A stretch of 52,738 nucleotides of DNA from an uncultured Bacteroidia bacterium (GTDB lineage: Bacteria > Bacteroidota > Bacteroidia > Bacteroidales > UBA932). The stretch covers positions 1 through 52,738 of the forward strand of contig CADAIT010000017.1 in NCBI GenBank assembly GCA_902788095.1, read 5' to 3'. The position numbers and the translations under genes were made by a program. The notes under the pieces were generated by a model, which worked only from the letters and a program-made list of their open reading frames with translations, searched no databases and was not told the DNA's origin. Numbering within the stretch: position 1 is the stretch's first letter; every line of letters starts with the position of its first letter. Positions 18,003 to 26,456 of this stretch are shown here, in pieces.

Positions 18003-20402
18003 ATGACCATCAACGTTCAGCTTCAGTATCATACCAACTGGGGAGAAAGCGTGCAACTGCGCATCGGCAAGCGGCGCATTCCCATGGAATATTCTTTCGG
18101 CGGCCTGTGGCAAATCATGCTCACGGGACGTGACCTGCATCACGGTGACGAATTCACCTTCGAGGTGGTCCGTGACGGAAAAGTAATCAAGCGCGAATGG
18201 CGCACCCATCATTTCAAGGCCCCGCAGGCCCAGAAAAACATTATCGTGCGTTCCCGCTGGACAGCCCGCCCGTCCAATTCGGCTTTCTACGCTTCGGCCT
18301 TCAGCGATGTCATTTTCCGCCGTCCGTCGGGGATGTCGTTCCGTAAGCCGCAGCGCATGAATCCCGATTTGGAAAACGTGTGCATCCGCGTGGCCGCTCC
18401 GGAGGTGCGCAGCGGCGAGTCCCTGGCCATCGTGGGCAGCAGCGCCGCGATGGGCAAGTGGAACAAGGTAATCCTGCTTTCGGACGATGCCTTCCCCTGG
18501 TGGTTCATCACCTTGGACGTAAAGGAACCCCTGGAGTATAAATTCGTGATCGTGGACACCAAAACCAAGGAAATCCGCCTGTGGGAAGAGGGCCCCAACC
18601 ACTTCTTCGCGGAAGTCCCGCCCAAGGATACGCAAATTATCATTGCCGATTTGGAACCCAAATTCCCCACGGAACCCTGGCGTGGCGCCGGCGTGGCCGT
18701 TCCCGTGTTCTCGCTCCGCAGCGAGGACAGCTTCGGCGTGGGCGAATTCAACGACATCAAGCACTTGGTGGACTGGGCCGTGAAGGCGGGCACCACCATG
18801 ACCCATACCTGGCAGGACTCTTACCCGTACAACGCGGTGAGCTCCTTCGCCCTGCATCCGCAATTTGTCCATCTGCCGGACGCCGGCGTGCGTCAGGATG
18901 CCGCCTACAAAGCCAAAAAGGCCGAACTGGAAGCCCTGGGCCTCGTGGACTATGAAGCCGTCAACAGTGCCAAGCTGGACCTGCTCCGCAAACTTTACAA
19001 CGGCGCCAAGGGCAAGGCTACGCTCGCCTCGGAGGCCTACAAATCCTTTGTCGATGCCAACAGGGACTGGCTTCTTCCGTACGCCGTTTTCAGCGTCCTG
19101 AGAGACCTCAACGGCACGCCGGACTTCCAAAACTGGAAGCGGCTTTCCGCCTACAATGCAAAAAAGGTACAGGCCTTTGCCGATGAAAATGCCGGGGAAG
19201 TGGGCTTTTACTGCTATGTGCAGTTCCTGCTGGACCGCCAGCTCAAGGAGGCGGTGGACTATGCGCACCGGCACGGCGTGGCGCTCAAGGGAGACCTTCC
19301 CATCGGCGTGAGCCGTCACAGCGCGGATGCCTGGCAGCACCCGAACCTGTTCCACATGGACAGCCAGGCCGGCGCTCCGCCGGATGCCTTCGCCGAGGAC
19401 GGTCAGAACTGGGGCTTCCCCACCTACAACTGGGAAGAGATGGCCAAGGACGGCTATGCCTGGTGGAAGGCCCGCATGGGCAAGATGGCGGAGTATTTTG
19501 ATGCCTTCCGCATAGACCATATCCTGGGATTCTTCCGCATCTGGGAAATTCCTTCGCAGTACAAGAGCGGCCTCATGGGCCACTTCAACCCCGCCCTCCC
19601 TTATTCTGAGCAGGAACTGCAGGGCATGGGATTCGACCCGCGCGGGGGAGAGGGAACCGATGTCCTCTTCGTGGAGGACCCGCGTCGGAAAGGCTGTTTC
19701 CATCCTCGCATCTCCGCCCAGAAAACCGCCCGGTATGCAGCGCTTCCGCAGGAGCTGAAAGACCGTTTCAACCAGCTGTACAATGATTTCTTCTGGCACA
19801 GGCACGACGATTTCTGGCGGGAGAGCGCCCTGCGCAAGCTCCCGGCCCTGCTCCGCTCCACCGGCATGCTTTCCTGCGGGGAGGACCTGGGCATGATACC
19901 CGGCTGCGTCCCCTCCGTGATGGAAGAACTCAATATCCTTTCCCTGGAAATCCAGCGCATGCCCAAAGACCCCAAGGATTTGTTCGGCTATCCGGCAGAC
20001 TATCCCTACTGGTGTGTCTGTGCCACCGGAACGCACGACACCTCCCCTCTGCGGGCCTGGTGGGAAGAGAACCGTGCCCTTACCCAGCAGTATTACAATC
20101 AGGTGCTGGGCTGTGAGGGCGATGCCCCGTACTTCTGCGAGCCGTGGGTGGCGGACCTGATTGTTTCCCAGCACATGCATTCTCCGGCCATGCTGGCCAT
20201 TCTGCCCCTGCAGGACTGGCTGGCCACGGACGGCGAAGTGCGCTACCCGGGCAACCCCTCGGACGAGCGCATCAACGTGCCGGCCATCCCCCGCTATTAC
20301 TGGCGCTATCGCATGCACTGCACGCTGGAAAGCCTGGTGGCCAACGACCGGCTCAATGCGCACATCCTGGCGCACGTACAGGCCGGCGGCCGCGGAAAGT
20401 AG
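18003..20402 (+). CDS. malQ: 4-alpha-glucanotransferase, GH77, with N-terminal CBM20-like domains
   Basis: Cytoplasmic amylomaltase-type enzyme (disproportionates maltodextrins), 799 residues. The N-terminal 220 residues look like two starch-binding CBM20-like modules. The GH77 barrel carries the nucleophile region FDAFRIDHILGFF, the acid/base Glu in SCGEDLGMIP and the third Asp in CATGTHDTSPLRAWW. The plant DPE2/Bacteroides type is usually close to 890 residues. Here the expected strand VQILPIND is missing: VDWAVKAG runs directly into TTMTHTWQDSYPYNA, a loss of about 12 residues (36 bp) in the barrel, and the region after MGHFNPALP is also short. The three catalytic residues remain. Whether the enzyme is fully active is uncertain. 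Confidence 0.92.
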   Translation: MTINVQLQYHTNWGESVQLRIGKRRIPMEYSFGGLWQIMLTGRDLHHGDEFTFEVVRDGKVIKREWRTHHFKAPQAQKNIIVRSRWTARPSNSAFYASAFSDVIFRRPSGMSFRKPQRMNPDLENVCIRVAAPEVRSGESLAIVGSSAAMGKWNKVILLSDDAFPWWFITLDVKEPLEYKFVIVDTKTKEIRLWEEGPNHFFAEVPPKDTQIIIADLEPKFPTEPWRGAGVAVPVFSLRSEDSFGVGEFNDIKHLVDWAVKAGTTMTHTWQDSYPYNAVSSFALHPQFVHLPDAGVRQDAAYKAKKAELEALGLVDYEAVNSAKLDLLRKLYNGAKGKATLASEAYKSFVDANRDWLLPYAVFSVLRDLNGTPDFQNWKRLSAYNAKKVQAFADENAGEVGFYCYVQFLLDRQLKEAVDYAHRHGVALKGDLPIGVSRHSADAWQHPNLFHMDSQAGAPPDAFAEDGQNWGFPTYNWEEMAKDGYAWWKARMGKMAEYFDAFRIDHILGFFRIWEIPSQYKSGLMGHFNPALPYSEQELQGMGFDPRGGEGTDVLFVEDPRRKGCFHPRISAQKTARYAALPQELKDRFNQLYNDFFWHRHDDFWRESALRKLPALLRSTGMLSCGEDLGMIPGCVPSVMEELNILSLEIQRMPKDPKDLFGYPADYPYWCVCATGTHDTSPLRAWWEENRALTQQYYNQVLGCEGDAPYFCEPWVADLIVSQHMHSPAMLAILPLQDWLATDGEVRYPGNPSDERINVPAIPRYYWRYRMHCTLESLVANDRLNAHILAHVQAGGRGK

Positions 20403-20414
20403 CGTTATTTTGCG

Positions 20415-20422
20415 TACCTTTG
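20415..20422 (+). promoter_or_regulatory. -7 element upstream of yciH
   Basis: TACCTTTG, just after the malQ stop and 67 nt before the yciH ATG. No good -33 TTG is visible. Confidence 0.5.
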
Positions 20423-20439
20423 TCCGCGAACAGCGTAAA

Positions 20440-20468
20440 GTCCCTTCCCCGAGGGGGGCGGGTGACGT
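20440..20468. repeat. Family 3 G/C-rich repeat, single copy
   Basis: GTCCCTTCCCCGAGGGG followed by GGCGGGTGACGT resembles, in shortened form, the two copies at the right end of the window (52633 and 52698). It lies between the promoter element and the start of yciH, so it would be in the 5' leader. Confidence 0.65.
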
Positions 20469-20488
20469 GAATAAGTAAAAGCGAAGCT

Positions 20489-20827
20489 ATGAGCGATTGG
20501 AAAGACCGTCTCGGGGTGGTTTACTCCACCAATCCGGACTTCAAGTACACCACTGCCCAGGAGAAAGCGGTTGACACCCTTCCTCCCGGGCAGCAGCGGC
20601 TTATCGTGGGTATCGACCGCCGGAACCGGGGCGGCAAGCAGGTGACGCTGGTGAGCGGTTTTGTGGGCGGTGCGGAGGACCTGAAAGAACTTGCCCGCTC
20701 ACTCAAGACCAAGCTCGGTGTGGGCGGCGGCGCCAAGGACGCCGAAATCACCATCCAGGGAGATTTCCGCGACAAGGTGGTGGACCTGCTGCGCGGAATG
20801 GGGTATAATGCAAAACGGGGAAACTGA
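20489..20827 (+). CDS. yciH: SUI1/eIF1-like translation factor (YciH)
   Basis: A 112-residue protein of the SUI1 (eIF1) family. Its C-terminal domain (VGIDRRNRGGKQVTLVSGF; GGAKDAEITIQGDFRDK in two parts, GGGAKDAEI and IQGDFRDKV) has the conserved RxxRGGKxVT and IQGD motifs. In bacteria this protein can influence start-site fidelity, but its physiological role is not settled. The stop codon shares a base with the next gene. Confidence 0.92.
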   Translation: MSDWKDRLGVVYSTNPDFKYTTAQEKAVDTLPPGQQRLIVGIDRRNRGGKQVTLVSGFVGGAEDLKELARSLKTKLGVGGGAKDAEITIQGDFRDKVVDLLRGMGYNAKRGN

Positions 20828-21441
20828 TGCTGTGGGAAATCCTGGTAGTTGTATTTGTGCTGCTGATGATGCTCCAGCTCAAGCGCGTCTGGGAACTGGC
20901 TCCGCTCCTGGGCGACAGCCTCTTCCGCATGCGCGGCAGTTCCACGCTGGAAAACAGCGTCCGCCACAGCCGTGACCGGAACGAGTTCGCCCTTACGCTG
21001 GGGCTGGCCGCCGTGCTGGTGAGCGTCCGTTATCACTTGTATCGGCCCTCCTTCCTGGAAGATTTCACGCCCAATCTGTACCTGCTGGCGGTGGCAGGCG
21101 TTTTCCTGGCTTTTCTGCTGCTGCGCCTGCTGATGTACCGCCTGCTGAAACCGCGCATCCGCCCGGACAATTTTGTGCTCGCCCACCAGATGGGGCACAC
21201 CTACTTCATCGTGTTCGTGGTGCTGGCGCTCGCCACGGTGGGCGTGCTCTCCCTCTTTCATGGCGCAGACTGGCTTGTGAGGGCCATCCTGTATGTGGAA
21301 GTCCTCCTGATTTACCTGCTTTTTATCTTCCGTAAAACACAAATTCTTTTGTTGTTTTGCAATCCTTTGCGAACTTTTTTGTACCTTTGCGGCCTCGAAT
21401 TTTTTCCCGCCGGGTTGCTGGTAGCATCAGCGGCAATGTAG
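20827..21441 (+). CDS. DUF4271 membrane protein
   Basis: A 204-residue integral membrane protein with about five hydrophobic segments, matching the Bacteroidetes-specific DUF4271 family (ends PLRTFLYLCGLEFFPAGLL). The function is unknown. In this phylum it is often found just upstream of hemD, as here. Its last codons contain the TACCTTTG element of the next gene. Confidence 0.8.
   Translation: MLWEILVVVFVLLMMLQLKRVWELAPLLGDSLFRMRGSSTLENSVRHSRDRNEFALTLGLAAVLVSVRYHLYRPSFLEDFTPNLYLLAVAGVFLAFLLLRLLMYRLLKPRIRPDNFVLAHQMGHTYFIVFVVLALATVGVLSLFHGADWLVRAILYVEVLLIYLLFIFRKTQILLLFCNPLRTFLYLCGLEFFPAGLLVASAAM
21382..21389 (+). promoter_or_regulatory. -7 element of hemD, inside the DUF4271 gene
   Basis: TACCTTTG lies in the coding end of the DUF4271 gene, 69 nt before the hemD ATG, with TTTG at 21356-21359 (22 bp upstream). 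It would allow hemD-rnpA-yidD-ubiE to be expressed separately. Confidence 0.5.
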
Positions 21442-21458
21442 AAAGAAGCGTATATAAG

Positions 21459-22202
21459 ATGAGCATAAGTAAAATCCTGGTTTCCCAGAACGCTCCCCGC
21501 GTTCTCACTCAGTATCAACACGTCAGTGAAAAGTATGGCGTCACCTTCGATTTTCGCCCGTTTTTCAAAATTGAACCCCTGACTTCCCGCGAGTTCCGCG
21601 CCCAGCGCATCAATTTCCTGGACTACACCGCCGTGGTGTTCTCGTCCCGGCACGTCATAGATGCGTATTTTTCCCTGGCCGAGGAACTGCGAACCAAGAT
21701 TCCCGAAACCATGAAGTATTTCTGCACCACAGAGGCCGTGGCCATGTACCTGCAGAAACACATCGTGTACCGCAAGCGTAAAATCTTCTACGGCACCGGA
21801 ACCCCGGAAAGCGTGATTTCCCTTATCGGCCCCAAGCACAAAGGGGAGAAATTCCTGGTGGCCATGTCGGATATCGCGCAGTCGGAAGCCATTACGTCGC
21901 TGTTCGAGGCCAACCACCTGCAGTTTGCTTCCGGCGTGTTCGTGAAGTCCATCAGCCAGGACCTCAAGGATCTGGACCTGCATGCGTACGACATGGTGGT
22001 CTTCTACAACCCTGCCGATGTGAAATCCCTCCAGGAAAATTTCCCGGATTTTGAGCAGGGAGACATGAAGATGGTGTCTTACGGCCGTTCCATCGTGCGT
22101 GCCATGGAGGAGGCCGGTCTGCGCATAGACGTAAAAGCCCCGTCGGCGGAAGCGCCGTCGGTAGCGTCTGCTATCGACCTGTATCTCAAGTCTTTACAAT
22201 AA
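21459..22202 (+). CDS. hemD: Uroporphyrinogen-III synthase
   Basis: A 247-residue HemD-fold protein: SISKILVSQ at the start, TAVVFSSRHVIDAYF, a central KYFCTTEAVAMYLQK segment, and the second Rossmann-like half. It closes the ring of hydroxymethylbilane in tetrapyrrole synthesis. HemD sequences diverge strongly, so the call rests on the pattern SSRHV and on context: in Bacteroidetes a HemD homologue commonly sits between DUF4271 and rnpA. The start at 21459 was preferred over an in-frame extension that would overlap the upstream gene. It overlaps rnpA by one base. Confidence 0.82.
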   Translation: MSISKILVSQNAPRVLTQYQHVSEKYGVTFDFRPFFKIEPLTSREFRAQRINFLDYTAVVFSSRHVIDAYFSLAEELRTKIPETMKYFCTTEAVAMYLQKHIVYRKRKIFYGTGTPESVISLIGPKHKGEKFLVAMSDIAQSEAITSLFEANHLQFASGVFVKSISQDLKDLDLHAYDMVVFYNPADVKSLQENFPDFEQGDMKMVSYGRSIVRAMEEAGLRIDVKAPSAEAPSVASAIDLYLKSLQ

Positions 22203-22558
22203 TGGACGCCCGCCTTCCCAAGACTGAACGCCTGAGGGGAACCACCTCCGTGGCCGCTTTGTTCGAGCATGGGAAGCATTTTCAGGCGGGCTGCCTCCGT
22301 GTCAAATACCTGCCGCGTCCGGACGAAGGTCCTTCGCGCATTGTCGTTTCCGTCCCCAAGCGCCATTTCAAGCGCGCGGTGAAGCGGAACCTGCTCAAGC
22401 GCCGCATCCGCGAGAGTTACCGCAGGCAAAAATCCCTGCTCGTGGGGGTGTGGGACCTGCTTATCGTGTACACTTCCCGCGAGGTGTTGCCCTATGAGAA
22501 CATTTTTGCCGACATGAGCGTGCTGCTCCGTGAAATCAAAACGGTGAATCATGCGTAA
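22202..22558 (+). CDS. rnpA: Ribonuclease P protein component
   Basis: Protein subunit of RNase P, 118 residues; helps the catalytic RNA trim the 5' leader of tRNAs. The basic helix [18 protein letters not shown] is the RNR signature, and the N-terminal LPKTERLRG matches the family. It overlaps yidD by 8 bases. The rnpA-yidD pairing is widespread. Confidence 0.95.
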   Translation: MDARLPKTERLRGTTSVAALFEHGKHFQAGCLRVKYLPRPDEGPSRIVVSVPKRHFKRAVKRNLLKRRIRESYRRQKSLLVGVWDLLIVYTSREVLPYENIFADMSVLLREIKTVNHA

Positions 22559-22793
22559 GTTTCATTCCACGCTCAAAAAAATACTCATTGCACCGGCGGT
22601 ATTCCTCATCAAGTTTTACCAGCTGTGCATCAGTCCTTTCACTCCGCCCAGCTGCCGGTTCACCCCCACCTGTTCGCAGTATGCGCTGGAAGCCTTCCGC
22701 AAGCACGGCCCGTTCAAAGGCCTGTATTTGTCGGTTCGCCGCATCCTTCGCTGCCATCCCTGGGGCGGAAGCGGCTATGACCCCGTACCATAA
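22551..22793 (+). CDS. yidD: Membrane protein insertion efficiency factor YidD
   Basis: An 80-residue protein of the YidD family, thought to assist YidC-dependent insertion. The signature [23 protein letters not shown] (in parts: [22 protein letters not shown]) and the [13 protein letters not shown] end are diagnostic. It overlaps rnpA at its start and shares a base with ubiE. Confidence 0.95.
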   Translation: MRKFHSTLKKILIAPAVFLIKFYQLCISPFTPPSCRFTPTCSQYALEAFRKHGPFKGLYLSVRRILRCHPWGGSGYDPVP

Positions 22794-23491
22794 TGCCCAA
22801 AAAAGAAAAAATAAAGGAAATGTTCGACGGGATAGCCCCGTCGTATGACCGGCTCAACCACCTGATGTCCCTGAACATGGACAAGCTGTGGCGCAAACGC
22901 GCCCTCGCGGAGATTGTCGATGGCACCCCGCAGCGCATCCTGGATGTGGCCTGCGGCACCGGCGACAGCACCATCGCCATCGCCAAGGCGGCCGGCAGCG
23001 GTTCGCGCATTACCGGAGTGGACATTTCCGAGGGCATGATGGCGCCGCTCATGGAAAAAGCCGCGCACGAGGGCGTGCACGACCGCATCCGCCTGCAGGT
23101 GGCCGATGCCGAAGCCCTGCCTTTTGCGGACGGGACTTTCCACCGGGTGACCTGCGCCTTCGGCGTGCGGAACTTCGAACACAAGGAAAAGGGACTGCAG
23201 GAATTCTGCCGCGTGCTCGTGCCGGGCGGAAAAGCCGTCATCCTGGAACTGTCCGTCCCGCAGAAGAAGTGGATGCGCAGCCTGTACGACTTGTACTTCA
23301 TGCACATCCTGCCCTGGGTGGGCGGGCTGGTGTCCGGTGACAAAGCGGCGTACTGCTACCTGCCGGCCTCGGTGCATGCTTTCCCGCCGCCGGAAGAGGT
23401 CATGCGCATGCTGACGGAGGCGGGATTCCGGCTCGTTCGGCACAAATCGTTTACTTTCGGACTGTGCCGTATGTTCATTGGAGAAAAATGA
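22793..23491 (+). CDS. ubiE: Demethylmenaquinone methyltransferase (UbiE/MenG)
   Basis: SAM-dependent C-methyltransferase for the last step of menaquinone synthesis, 232 residues. Motifs are MFDGIAPSYDRLNHLMS at the N-terminus, the SAM-binding ILDVACGTGDST, ADAEALPFADGTF, and the family signature VTCAFGVRNF. Anaerobic Bacteroidales use menaquinone. It ends just before the promoter element of the next gene. Confidence 0.93.
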   Translation: MPKKEKIKEMFDGIAPSYDRLNHLMSLNMDKLWRKRALAEIVDGTPQRILDVACGTGDSTIAIAKAAGSGSRITGVDISEGMMAPLMEKAAHEGVHDRIRLQVADAEALPFADGTFHRVTCAFGVRNFEHKEKGLQEFCRVLVPGGKAVILELSVPQKKWMRSLYDLYFMHILPWVGGLVSGDKAAYCYLPASVHAFPPPEEVMRMLTEAGFRLVRHKSFTFGLCRMFIGEK

Positions 23492-23492
23492 C

Positions 23493-23500
23493 TATCTTTG
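23493..23500 (+). promoter_or_regulatory. -7 element of the GNAT/ligase gene
   Basis: TATCTTTG begins one base after the ubiE stop codon and ends 17 nt before the ATG at 23518. Confidence 0.6.
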
Positions 23501-23517
23501 TAGGCTAACTAAGACGT

Positions 23518-26163
23518 ATGAAACCTGAAACCATCATTGTGCCCGTTTCCGGCAAGGGCATGCTCAAGGAATTTATCGAATTTCCGCTCGAGTTATACAA
23601 AAACTGCGACAAGTGGGTGCCTTCTTTTGAAAGTGATGAATACAGTACACTGGGTCCGGACAATCCCTCTCTGGCTTTCTGTGAGCGGGAACTGTTCCTG
23701 GCCAGGCAGAACGGGAAAACCGTAGGCCGCGTAGCCGCCATCCTGAATAAGAAGGCCAATGAAAAGTGGAAGGAGAAGTCGGTCCGCTTCGGCTGGATAG
23801 ACTTTATCGAAGACTTCGACGTGTGCAAGGCCCTCATCGACACTGTCATTGCCTGGGGACAGGAACGGGGTGCGGAAAAAATCAAAGGCCCCCTGGGCTT
23901 CACGGATATGGACCGGGAAGGCCTGCTGGTAGAAGGCTTTGAGAACGAAAGCCCCTTCACCGTCATTTACAACTACCCTTATTATCCGGAATACCTGGAG
24001 CGCCTGGGCTTCACCAAGGATGTGGACTGGACGCAGCGTGTCCTGAACGTGCCCGAGGAAAAGCCGGCCATGTTCAATTTCGCGGACCGCATCTCGGAGC
24101 GCTATGGCATCCGTATCTATCGGGCCAACTCCATCAAGCAGATGGCCCGCCGCGGCCGGGAAATGTTCCATGTCCTCAATGAGGCCTTCGCCGGCCTGTA
24201 CGAATATACCCAGCTGTCGCAGGACCAGATAGACGGCTATGTGAAGCAGTATGCTCCCGTCCTGGACAAGGACCTGGTGGCTTTTGTGGTGAACGAGAAA
24301 GACGAACTCATCGGCTTTACCGTGACCATGCCGCATATCTCCGCCGCCGTCCGCAAGGCCAGAGGCCGCATTTTCCCCTTCGGCTGGATTCACCTTCTTC
24401 CGGCGCTTTCGCCCAAGCGGAACGACACCACCGAGGCCCTGCTCATCGGCATCCTTCCGGCCTATCAGGCCAAGGGGGCGGCGGTGCTCATGTTCAATTA
24501 CCTGCTGGAGAATTACCACCGGCTGGGCGTCAAGCACATGCTCCTGAATCCGCAGCTGGAAGAAAACCATAAGGTGCAGTCGCTCTGGGACAATTTCGAC
24601 ACCCGGATGTACCAGCGCCGCCGTTCCTATGTAAAAGATATTAAAACCCATAACCCTAAACGTATGACTTCCCAAGAGTATTTCCAGAACCTGCTCCCCA
24701 AGGAGGAGTTTGAGCGTCTGCCGTATCTGCCCACCATGGGGCAGTTCGTGGACTGGTTCACCAAGGAGTATGCTTCCTTGCCGGCCCTGTCGGATTTGAC
24801 AAACACCATTACTTACAAGGAATTCGGTGAGCGTATCGCCCGCCGTCGTGCCTTCATCGGCAGCCTTGGCCTGCCCAAGGGTGCCCATATTGCCGTTTTC
24901 GACCGTAACAGTCAGGACGCCATCGAACTGTATTATGCCATTACTTCCGCCGGCTATGTGGCCATGATGTTCCCTTCCTCCCTGCCTGAGCAGGCCGTGA
25001 TCGGCTGCTGCATGAAATTTGACATCGCCGCCATCTTCGTGCGTGAGGAATTCATGCCGCTGACCGCGAATATCCAGGGCACCAAGGTGCTTCCTGCCGC
25101 TTCCATCGCGGAGGAAGGCGTTCCCGTGGCTGCCGACATCGACCCGGAAAGCCCCGCCGCCATCTTCTTCACCGGCGGCACCACCGGCGCTCCCAAGGGT
25201 GCCGTCCTGAGCCATCGCGCCCTCATGAGAGGCAACTACAATACCATCTTCAAACCCGGCAAAACCATCGGCGTACACCGCTATATCGCCCTGCTGCCGC
25301 TGAGTCACGTGTTCGGCAACGTGGCCGGACTCTCCGGGTGCTTCTACACGGGCAACCTCATGTACACCTGCGAGGACATGAAGGCGACCATCGGCAAACT
25401 GTCTGTAATCAAACCCACCCTTCTGGTCATCGTACCGGGCATCTGCGACATCCTGAGCGGCCTGGTGAAAATGTATGGCGCACAGTTCCTGGGCGGTTCG
25501 CTCCGCCTGATTATCGCCGGCGCCGCCAACGTGCCGCCGCGCCTGGTGGACATCTTCACCAAGCTGGGCGTGGAATTCTGCTTCGGCTACGGCCTTACGG
25601 AAACCGCCAACCTTACCAGCGCCAATGCCAACGCCATCGAGAAACCCACTTCCATCGGCCGCATTTATCCCGGCCAGGAAGCCAAGTTCGTGGACGGCGA
25701 GCTGCTTATCAAAGGTGACAATGTGTTCTCCGGTTATTACAAGGATCCGGAGCGCACCGCGGAAGCCTTCACGGAAGACGGCTGGTTCCGCACCGGCGAC
25801 CTCTGCCATATGGACGAAGACGGCTTCGTGTACATTACCGGCCGCATCAAAAACCTCATCATTCTGCCCAACGGCGAAAACGTGAGCCCGGAAAGCCTGG
25901 AGGAACCCTTCTATGCCGACCCTTGCGTGCGCGACGCCATGGTGAAAGAGGACGAACTGAACGGCGCCCAGGTAATCGCCATCGAAATTCTGCCCTTCAT
26001 GCCTGCCTTCGACGGCAAGCCGTTCGAGGAGGTGGAGGCCTATATGAAGGCCTTGGTGGACAAGGTGAACGCCACCCTGCCCAGCACCCATCAAATCCGT
26101 AAGGTGACGGTACGTACGGAAGATTTCAAGCGTACGGGAAGCATGAAGGTGGCCCGCGTATGA
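23518..26163 (+). CDS. GNAT-like acyltransferase fused to an acyl-adenylate ligase
   Basis: An 881-residue two-part protein. Residues 1-380 match a large Bacteroidetes GNAT-like family (FCERELFLARQNGKTVGRVA, FGWIDFIEDFDV, GPLGFTDMDREGLLVEGF), which normally ends near RRRSYVK. Residues 383-881 are an AMP-binding acyl-CoA/acyl-ACP synthetase-type domain: TGGTTGAPKG (552-561), FGYGLTE, WFRTGDL, GRIKNLIILPNGENVSPE and a catalytic Lys877 in RTGSMKVAR. The junction (24628-24666) is AT-rich with TAA triplets in the other frames and an ATG at 24664, as if an old intergenic spacer had become coding. The stop overlaps the start of an acyl carrier protein gene, so the ligase probably loads that ACP and the GNAT domain may use the acyl group. 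Product unknown. Confidence 0.88.
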   Translation: MKPETIIVPVSGKGMLKEFIEFPLELYKNCDKWVPSFESDEYSTLGPDNPSLAFCERELFLARQNGKTVGRVAAILNKKANEKWKEKSVRFGWIDFIEDFDVCKALIDTVIAWGQERGAEKIKGPLGFTDMDREGLLVEGFENESPFTVIYNYPYYPEYLERLGFTKDVDWTQRVLNVPEEKPAMFNFADRISERYGIRIYRANSIKQMARRGREMFHVLNEAFAGLYEYTQLSQDQIDGYVKQYAPVLDKDLVAFVVNEKDELIGFTVTMPHISAAVRKARGRIFPFGWIHLLPALSPKRNDTTEALLIGILPAYQAKGAAVLMFNYLLENYHRLGVKHMLLNPQLEENHKVQSLWDNFDTRMYQRRRSYVKDIKTHNPKRMTSQEYFQNLLPKEEFERLPYLPTMGQFVDWFTKEYASLPALSDLTNTITYKEFGERIARRRAFIGSLGLPKGAHIAVFDRNSQDAIELYYAITSAGYVAMMFPSSLPEQAVIGCCMKFDIAAIFVREEFMPLTANIQGTKVLPAASIAEEGVPVAADIDPESPAAIFFTGGTTGAPKGAVLSHRALMRGNYNTIFKPGKTIGVHRYIALLPLSHVFGNVAGLSGCFYTGNLMYTCEDMKATIGKLSVIKPTLLVIVPGICDILSGLVKMYGAQFLGGSLRLIIAGAANVPPRLVDIFTKLGVEFCFGYGLTETANLTSANANAIEKPTSIGRIYPGQEAKFVDGELLIKGDNVFSGYYKDPERTAEAFTEDGWFRTGDLCHMDEDGFVYITGRIKNLIILPNGENVSPESLEEPFYADPCVRDAMVKEDELNGAQVIAIEILPFMPAFDGKPFEEVEAYMKALVDKVNATLPSTHQIRKVTVRTEDFKRTGSMKVARV

Positions 26164-26402
26164 CCAGAGAAGAAGCATTTGACGGCCTGAAGGAAGTGAT
26201 AGCCGTCATCCGTCCCCATACGGACCTTTCCAAGGTAACCTATGACTCCGAACTCATCCGCGACCTGGGCATTGATTCCCTGACCATGCTGCTGCTTGCG
26301 CTGGCTTCGGAAGAGAAATTCCAGATTCGTTTTCCCGACGGCATGCAGCCCCGGACCGTGGGCGAGGTATGCGACGCCGTCGTCGCCGCGAAAGGAAACT
26401 GA
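26160..26402 (+). CDS. Acyl carrier protein
   Basis: An 80-residue acyl carrier protein. The phosphopantetheine attachment motif is GIDSLTM with Ser40, preceded by ELIRDL and set in the usual four-helix arrangement. It starts inside the stop codon of the ligase fusion (ATGA overlap), so the two are made together. The sequence differs from the housekeeping AcpP of fatty acid synthesis, which argues for a dedicated carrier. It is followed by a terminator. Confidence 0.9.
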   Translation: MTREEAFDGLKEVIAVIRPHTDLSKVTYDSELIRDLGIDSLTMLLLALASEEKFQIRFPDGMQPRTVGEVCDAVVAAKGN

Positions 26403-26423
26403 TAGGGAGCGACAACTTGATTG

Positions 26424-26453
26424 AAGGGACTGGCTTTTTGGCCAGCCCCTTTT
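26424..26453. terminator. Terminator between ACP and AraC genes
   Basis: AAGGGACTGGC (26424-26434) pairs with GCCAGCCCCTT (26441-26451; one mismatch) and runs into Ts. It sits between convergent genes and could serve both. Confidence 0.75.
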
Positions 26454-26456
26454 GCG

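Noticed and set aside
17883-20375. 830-codon open frame on the minus strand opposite malQ
   Set aside because: It is the antisense shadow of a GC-rich gene with strong third-position bias; the product has no recognisable domain and the plus-strand protein has clear GH77 motifs.
23593-26178. 861-codon open frame on the minus strand opposite the GNAT/ligase gene
   Set aside because: Same reason: a codon-bias shadow rich in His, Gly and Val, without family features.
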